The notes below the pieces were generated by a model. That model was not told where the DNA came from. It did not search any database and worked only from the letters and a program-made list of their open reading frames with translations. A stretch of 64,000 nt of DNA from JBBROS01 sp963752225 (GTDB taxonomy: Bacteria > Pseudomonadota > Alphaproteobacteria > Acetobacterales > Acetobacteraceae), in assembly GCA_963752225.1 (NCBI GenBank), contig CAVVXS010000005.1:1-64000 (forward strand), given 5' to 3'. The number at the start of each line of letters is the position of its first letter. Position 1 is the stretch's first letter. The position numbers and the translations under genes were made by a program. Shown one piece after another: positions 60,222-64,000 of the stretch.

Positions 60222-61820
60222 ATGTCGGCAACCACCCAAGAACACGGCCATGATCACGGCCACGGGCATGCACCGGGCTTTGTCCATCGGTGGCTGTTCA
60301 GCACCAACCACAAGGATATCGGCACGCTCTATCTGATGTTCGCCGTCGTGGCGGGCATCGTGGGCGTGGCGCTCAGCATCCACATGCGGATGGAGCTCGC
60401 CCATCCCGGATTGGCGTATTTCAAGTCGGGCACCGACTGGAACGCGACCGTCACGGCGCACGGCCTGATCATGATCTTCTTCATGGTCATGCCCGCGATG
60501 ATCGGCGGGTTCGGCAACTGGTTCGTGCCGATCATGATCGGCGCGCCGGACATGGCGTTCCCTCGCCTGAACAACATCAGCTTCTGGCTGCTGGTCCCGG
60601 CCTTTGTGCTGATCATGGCCGGGCTGTTCACCGGTGACGGCGCCGGGCCTGGCTGGACCTTGTATCCGCCGCTGTCGTCGGCGACCTACATGAGCGGTCC
60701 GGCGATGGACTATACGCTGTTCGCGCTCCATCTGGCCGGCGCCTCGTCGCTGCTGGGCGCGATCAACTTCATCACCACCATCTTCAACATGCGCGCGCCC
60801 GGCATGACGCTGCACAAGATGCCGCTGTTCGTGTGGTCGATGCTGGTGACGGCGTTCCTGTTGCTGTTGTCGATCCCGGTGCTGGCGGGCGCGATCACCA
60901 TGCTGATCACCGACCGCAACTTCGGCACCTCGTTCTTCGACCCGCAAGGCGGCGGCGACCCGGTGCTGTTCCAGCACCTGTTCTGGTTCTTCGGCCACCC
61001 CGAGGTCTACATCATGATCCTGCCGGGCTTCGGCATGGTCAGCCACGTGATCTCGACCTTCTCGAAGAAGCCGATCTTCGGCTATCTTGGCATGGCCTAC
61101 GCGATGATCGCGATCGGCGTCGTCGGCTTCGTGGTGTGGGCGCACCACATGTTCGTCTCCGGCATCGGCGTCGACACCCGCGCCTACTTCATGGCCGCGA
61201 CGATGATCATCGCCGTGCCGACGGGCATCAAGATCTTCTCCTGGATCGCGACCATGTGGGGCGGCTCGATCGAGCTCAAGACGCCGATGCTGTTCGCGAT
61301 CGGCTTCATCTTCCTGTTCACGCTGGGCGGCGTCACCGGCATCGTGTTGTCGAACGCCAGCATCGATCAGATCCTGCACAACACGTACTACGTCGTGGCG
61401 CACTTCCACTACGTGCTGAGCCTGGGCGCGGTGTTCTCGATCTTCGCCGGGTTCTACTACTGGATCGGCAAGATGTCGGGCCGGCAGTATCCGGAGTTCT
61501 GGGGCAAGGTGCACTTCTGGATGACGTTTATCGGTGTCAACCTGACCTTCTTCCCGATGCACTTCCTGGGCCTGGCCGGCATGCCGCGGCGCTACCCCGA
61601 TTACCCGGACGCTTTCGCGGGCTGGAACTTCGTCGCGTCGATTGGCGCCTATATTGGCGGCTTGTCGGTGCTGGTGTTCCTCTACGTCCTGTTCCGCACC
61701 TTCACCTCCAAGGTCACTGTCGCCGACAACTACTGGGGCGAAGGCGCGACCACGCTCGAGTGGTCGGTGACGTCGCCGCCGCCGTTCCACACCTTCGAGG
61801 AACTGCCGCGGATCCGTTGA
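60222..61820 (+). CDS. ctaD: Cytochrome c oxidase subunit I
   Basis: 532 residues, twelve membrane spans. Haem a and a3/CuB ligands: His in TVTAHGLIMIFFMVMPA, WFFGHPEVYIMILPGFG with the cross-linked His-Tyr, WAHHMFVSGI, and VVAHFHYVLS. The K- and D-channel residues appear conserved (GGFGNWFVPIMIG). It is the catalytic oxygen-reducing subunit. The short His-rich N-terminus (QEHGHDHGHGHAPG) is unusual. The stop overlaps ctaB (TGATG). Confidence 0.97.
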   Translation: MSATTQEHGHDHGHGHAPGFVHRWLFSTNHKDIGTLYLMFAVVAGIVGVALSIHMRMELAHPGLAYFKSGTDWNATVTAHGLIMIFFMVMPAMIGGFGNWFVPIMIGAPDMAFPRLNNISFWLLVPAFVLIMAGLFTGDGAGPGWTLYPPLSSATYMSGPAMDYTLFALHLAGASSLLGAINFITTIFNMRAPGMTLHKMPLFVWSMLVTAFLLLLSIPVLAGAITMLITDRNFGTSFFDPQGGGDPVLFQHLFWFFGHPEVYIMILPGFGMVSHVISTFSKKPIFGYLGMAYAMIAIGVVGFVVWAHHMFVSGIGVDTRAYFMAATMIIAVPTGIKIFSWIATMWGGSIELKTPMLFAIGFIFLFTLGGVTGIVLSNASIDQILHNTYYVVAHFHYVLSLGAVFSIFAGFYYWIGKMSGRQYPEFWGKVHFWMTFIGVNLTFFPMHFLGLAGMPRRYPDYPDAFAGWNFVASIGAYIGGLSVLVFLYVLFRTFTSKVTVADNYWGEGATTLEWSVTSPPPFHTFEELPRIR

Positions 61821-62773
61821 TGACTACTTTGCCGCAAGGACTCGAGCACGGGGGAGCCATGGCTCCCCCGGTTTCGTCGGTCGCCATGCCGTCGGAAGCA
61901 CGTGACTGGCTGACGTTGCTGAAGCCGCGGGTGGTCTCGCTGGTGGTGTACACCGGCGTGATCGGCCTGATGCAGGCGCCGGGCTCGATCCACCCCGTTG
62001 TCGCCTTGACCGCCGTGCTGTGCATCGCGGTCGCCGCCGGCGCCGCCGGGGCGTTGAACATGTGGTATGACCGGGACATCGATGCGGTGATGCGCCGCAC
62101 GTCCAAGCGTCCGATCCCGTCTGGGCGGGTCGCGCCGGGCGCCGTGCTCGGGTTCGGCGTGGTCCTGGCGGTGGCTTCGGTGCTGGTACTGTATCTCGCG
62201 ACCAATCTGGCCGCGGCCACAATCCTGGCCCTTTCGATCCTGTTCTACGTCTTCGTCTACACGGTCTGGCTGAAGCGGCGCACGCCGCAGAATATCGTCA
62301 TCGGCGGAGCGGCCGGGGCGTTTCCGCCGTTGATCGGCTGGGCGGCGGTCACCGGCGGTGTCGACGTGATGCCGATCCTCCTGTTCGCCATCGTGTTCTT
62401 CTGGACGCCGCCGCACTTCTGGGCGCTGTCGCTCTACGCGCACACCGATTACGAGCGGGCAGGGGTGCCGATGCTGCCGGTCAGCGCCGGCGCTACCACA
62501 ACCCGGTGGCATGTCCTGGTCTACACCGTGATCCTGGCGCTTGTGTCCCTGCTACCCTGGGCAATGGGCTATTCGGGTGCCGTTTATGGCTGGTCGGCAG
62601 TCGTGCTCGGCGCCGGCTTTATCGTGGCCGCTGTGCGGGTGCTGCTCGATTTGCAGGACGAGACCGGCCGCAGCCTGACCAACGATCGGCCGGCTCGGCA
62701 GGCGTTCAAGTACTCCCTGTGTTACTTGTTCGCGCTGTTCTTCATGCTCGCCGTCGATCACCTGCTGTGGTGA
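61820..62773 (+). CDS. ctaB: Protohaem IX farnesyltransferase
   Basis: 317 residues, UbiA-type prenyltransferase with nine spans. First Asp motif NMWYDRDIDAVMRRT and second Asp motif in YAHTDYERAGVPM. It makes haem O from haem B, a precursor of haem A. ATG 61820 overlaps the ctaD stop; a second ATG (61859) lies in the middle of a perfect 22-base palindrome. Confidence 0.94.
   Translation: MTTLPQGLEHGGAMAPPVSSVAMPSEARDWLTLLKPRVVSLVVYTGVIGLMQAPGSIHPVVALTAVLCIAVAAGAAGALNMWYDRDIDAVMRRTSKRPIPSGRVAPGAVLGFGVVLAVASVLVLYLATNLAAATILALSILFYVFVYTVWLKRRTPQNIVIGGAAGAFPPLIGWAAVTGGVDVMPILLFAIVFFWTPPHFWALSLYAHTDYERAGVPMLPVSAGATTTRWHVLVYTVILALVSLLPWAMGYSGAVYGWSAVVLGAGFIVAAVRVLLDLQDETGRSLTNDRPARQAFKYSLCYLFALFFMLAVDHLLW
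61849..61870 (+). promoter_or_regulatory. Perfect 22-base palindrome in ctaB over an internal ATG
   Basis: CGGGGGAGCC-AT-GGCTCCCCCG spans an in-frame Met codon 13 residues into ctaB. As RNA it would form a strong hairpin. Either it is coding chance or it modulates translation of ctaB. Confidence 0.45.
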
Positions 62774-62931
62774 ACGACGGCCATGATGGGTTCCCCGCGC
62801 CGATGTCGCCCACCGACGCCGCCGAATTCCAGCGCCGCCGGCGAGGCCGTAACGTCATGCTGCTCGTCGTGCTGGTCGGCCTGGTCGTGCTGTTCTACGC
62901 CCTCAGCATGGTGAAGTTTAAGGTTAGCTGA
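62770..62931 (+). CDS. Small single-span protein of the cox operon (CtaF-like)
   Basis: 53 residues from GTG 62770, overlapping the ctaB stop by four bases (GTGA). A charged N-terminus (EFQRRRRGRN) and one membrane helix (VMLLVVLVGLVVLFYALSMV). Small proteins of this kind sit between ctaB and ctaG in many alphaproteobacteria and are thought to help oxidase assembly. It ends within the ctaG start (TGATG). Confidence 0.78.
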   Translation: MNDGHDGFPAPMSPTDAAEFQRRRRGRNVMLLVVLVGLVVLFYALSMVKFKVS

Positions 62932-63554
62932 TGCCCAAACGGAACGCGATCGTTGCGGGCAGCCTTGCCGGGTGCATCGTGGCCATGGCCGGCTTGTCGT
63001 TCGCGGCCGTGCCGCTCTACCGCATGTTCTGCCAGGCCACAGGCTACAACGGCACGCCGCAGATCGGCCCCGCCGTGGCCCCTGGCACCAACGGCACGAC
63101 CATCGAGGTCCGCTTCGACGCCAATACCAGCCCGAGCCTGCCGTGGGGCTTCACCGCCGACCAGCGCGCGGTTTCGGTGCCGCTCGGCGAGGAGCGGCTT
63201 GCGACCTACTCCGGCCGCAACCAGGCCGACCGCGCCGTGACCGGCGTCGCGACCTACAACGTGACGCCCGACAAGGCGGCCACCTACTTCCACAAGACCG
63301 CCTGCTTCTGCTTCGACGAGCAGACCTTGGCGCCGGGCCAATCCACCTCGTTCCCGCTCAGCTTCTGGGTCGATCCCGCCATCGCCACCGACCCCAATAC
63401 GCGGGACGTGAAGTCGATCACGCTTTCCTATACGTTCTTCCGGTCACTCGATGACGCCGCCCGCAACGGCGGTCTCGACCACGCCGGTCCGCATGTCGGG
63501 CCGCGCGCCGACGCCGGTGGTTCGGGGTTGAACCCGGGACCGATTTCGCGATGA
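62931..63554 (+). CDS. ctaG: Cytochrome c oxidase copper-assembly protein CtaG (Cox11)
   Basis: 207 residues. One N-terminal membrane span (GCIVAMAGLSFAAVPLYRMF with the conserved Cys after FC), then a beta-sandwich with the copper motif KTACFCFDEQTL (CFC). It inserts CuB into subunit I. ATG 62931 overlaps the preceding stop. Confidence 0.95.
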   Translation: MPKRNAIVAGSLAGCIVAMAGLSFAAVPLYRMFCQATGYNGTPQIGPAVAPGTNGTTIEVRFDANTSPSLPWGFTADQRAVSVPLGEERLATYSGRNQADRAVTGVATYNVTPDKAATYFHKTACFCFDEQTLAPGQSTSFPLSFWVDPAIATDPNTRDVKSITLSYTFFRSLDDAARNGGLDHAGPHVGPRADAGGSGLNPGPISR

Positions 63555-63579
63555 TGCCGCAGCTTTCGGATTGGACCAG

Positions 63580-64000
63580 ATGAGCCCCGACACACATGCT
63601 CCCGCTGCGCACGCCATGGACAGCTCTGGCCTGAAGCAGCCCTATCACCTGGTCGACCCGAGCCCATGGCCGCTGGTCGGTGCGCTCGGTGGTGGGATCC
63701 TGGTGTTCGGCATCGTCACCGCCGCGCACGGCAGCGGGTTCATCCCGCTGATCATCGGGCTGCTGATGGTGCTCGGGGTGATGGCGATGTGGTGGCGGGA
63801 CGTGCTGCGTGAGAGCAGCACGGCGGGCGTGCACTCGCCGGTCGTCCGTCTCGGCCTGCGCTACGGCATGACCCTGTTCATCGCCAGCGAGGTGATGTTT
63901 TTCGTCGGCTTCTTCTGGGCGTATTTCCACTTCGCCTTGTATCCGCAACACGTGCTCGGCACCGAAACCCCGGCCTGGCCGCCGACCGGCGTGCACACGT
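63580..64000 (+). CDS. ctaE: Cytochrome c oxidase subunit III, 3' end outside window
   Basis: At least 140 residues. KQPYHLVDPSPWPLVGALGG is the standard subunit III start, and FIASEVMFFVGFFWAYFHFA is the conserved helix III region. Starts at ATG 63580, 25 bases after the ctaG stop. The gene is cut by the end of the window. Confidence 0.92.
   Translation, partial: MSPDTHAPAAHAMDSSGLKQPYHLVDPSPWPLVGALGGGILVFGIVTAAHGSGFIPLIIGLLMVLGVMAMWWRDVLRESSTAGVHSPVVRLGLRYGMTLFIASEVMFFVGFFWAYFHFALYPQHVLGTETPAWPPTGVHT

Noticed and set aside
59562..61790. 742-codon minus-strand frame opposite coxB and ctaD
   Set aside because: Length reflects high third-position G+C in the real genes; the product is a His/Asp/Arg/Gln repeat-like string with no fold.

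Overview
The window is about two-thirds G+C and carries alphaproteobacterial marker genes: the cell-cycle regulator gcrA, a Rhodobacter-type pmtA, an etfBA-hbd operon beside a HIG1-domain protein, and a coxB-ctaD-ctaB-ctaF-ctaG-ctaE oxidase operon. Together these suggest a member of the Rhodospirillales, possibly Acetobacteraceae. That placement is inference from gene content only. No rRNA, tRNA, insertion sequence, integrase or CRISPR array was seen.

Left part, 1-26 kb. A partial glycosidase, a PAP2 phosphatase and galE are followed by a sigma/anti-sigma locus with an unusual architecture (sigma region 4 only, anti-sigma factor in two frames) next to a LuxR-type regulator. Next comes a type II secretion (T2SS) island built around oxidative enzymes. 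On the minus strand it reads multicopper oxidase, SCO-type copper chaperone, a 54-residue ORF, gspI, gspJ, gspK, gspE, gspF. On the plus strand it reads a 2622-residue haem peroxidase with RTX repeats, gspL, gspM. A polyisoprenyl-phosphate sugar transferase closes this part. gspC, gspD, gspG and gspH are not in the window. gspE and gspF are joined by three 28-bp tandem repeats that create two 8-codon ORFs.

Middle part, 26-42.6 kb. This holds a four-gene ABC importer of unknown substrate, an alpha/beta hydrolase, an FAD amine oxidase-like protein, a nitroreductase, hbd/etfA/etfB with a HIG1 protein, a large MscS channel coupled to a 2OG-Fe(II) oxygenase-like gene, and a DegP-type protease / OmpR regulator / histidine kinase operon.

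Right part, 42.6-64 kb. This is mostly housekeeping: hrpB and dsbD divergent from nearly the same point, hslO, an MFS carrier, chaA, argF, argD, a PRC-barrel protein, recX, azlCD, a CHAP-like lipoprotein, tatA, an acetamidase/formamidase homologue, gcrA, pmtA and the cytochrome c oxidase operon, cut by the window end inside subunit III.

The least expected signal is a family of about 50-bp double-hairpin elements in five places (28110, 31127, 33216, 39421, 55803). The stems vary with compensating changes. Three copies appear to be translated as protein termini: the N-terminus of an ABC permease, the C-terminus of a histidine kinase and the N-terminus of a CHAP-like protein.
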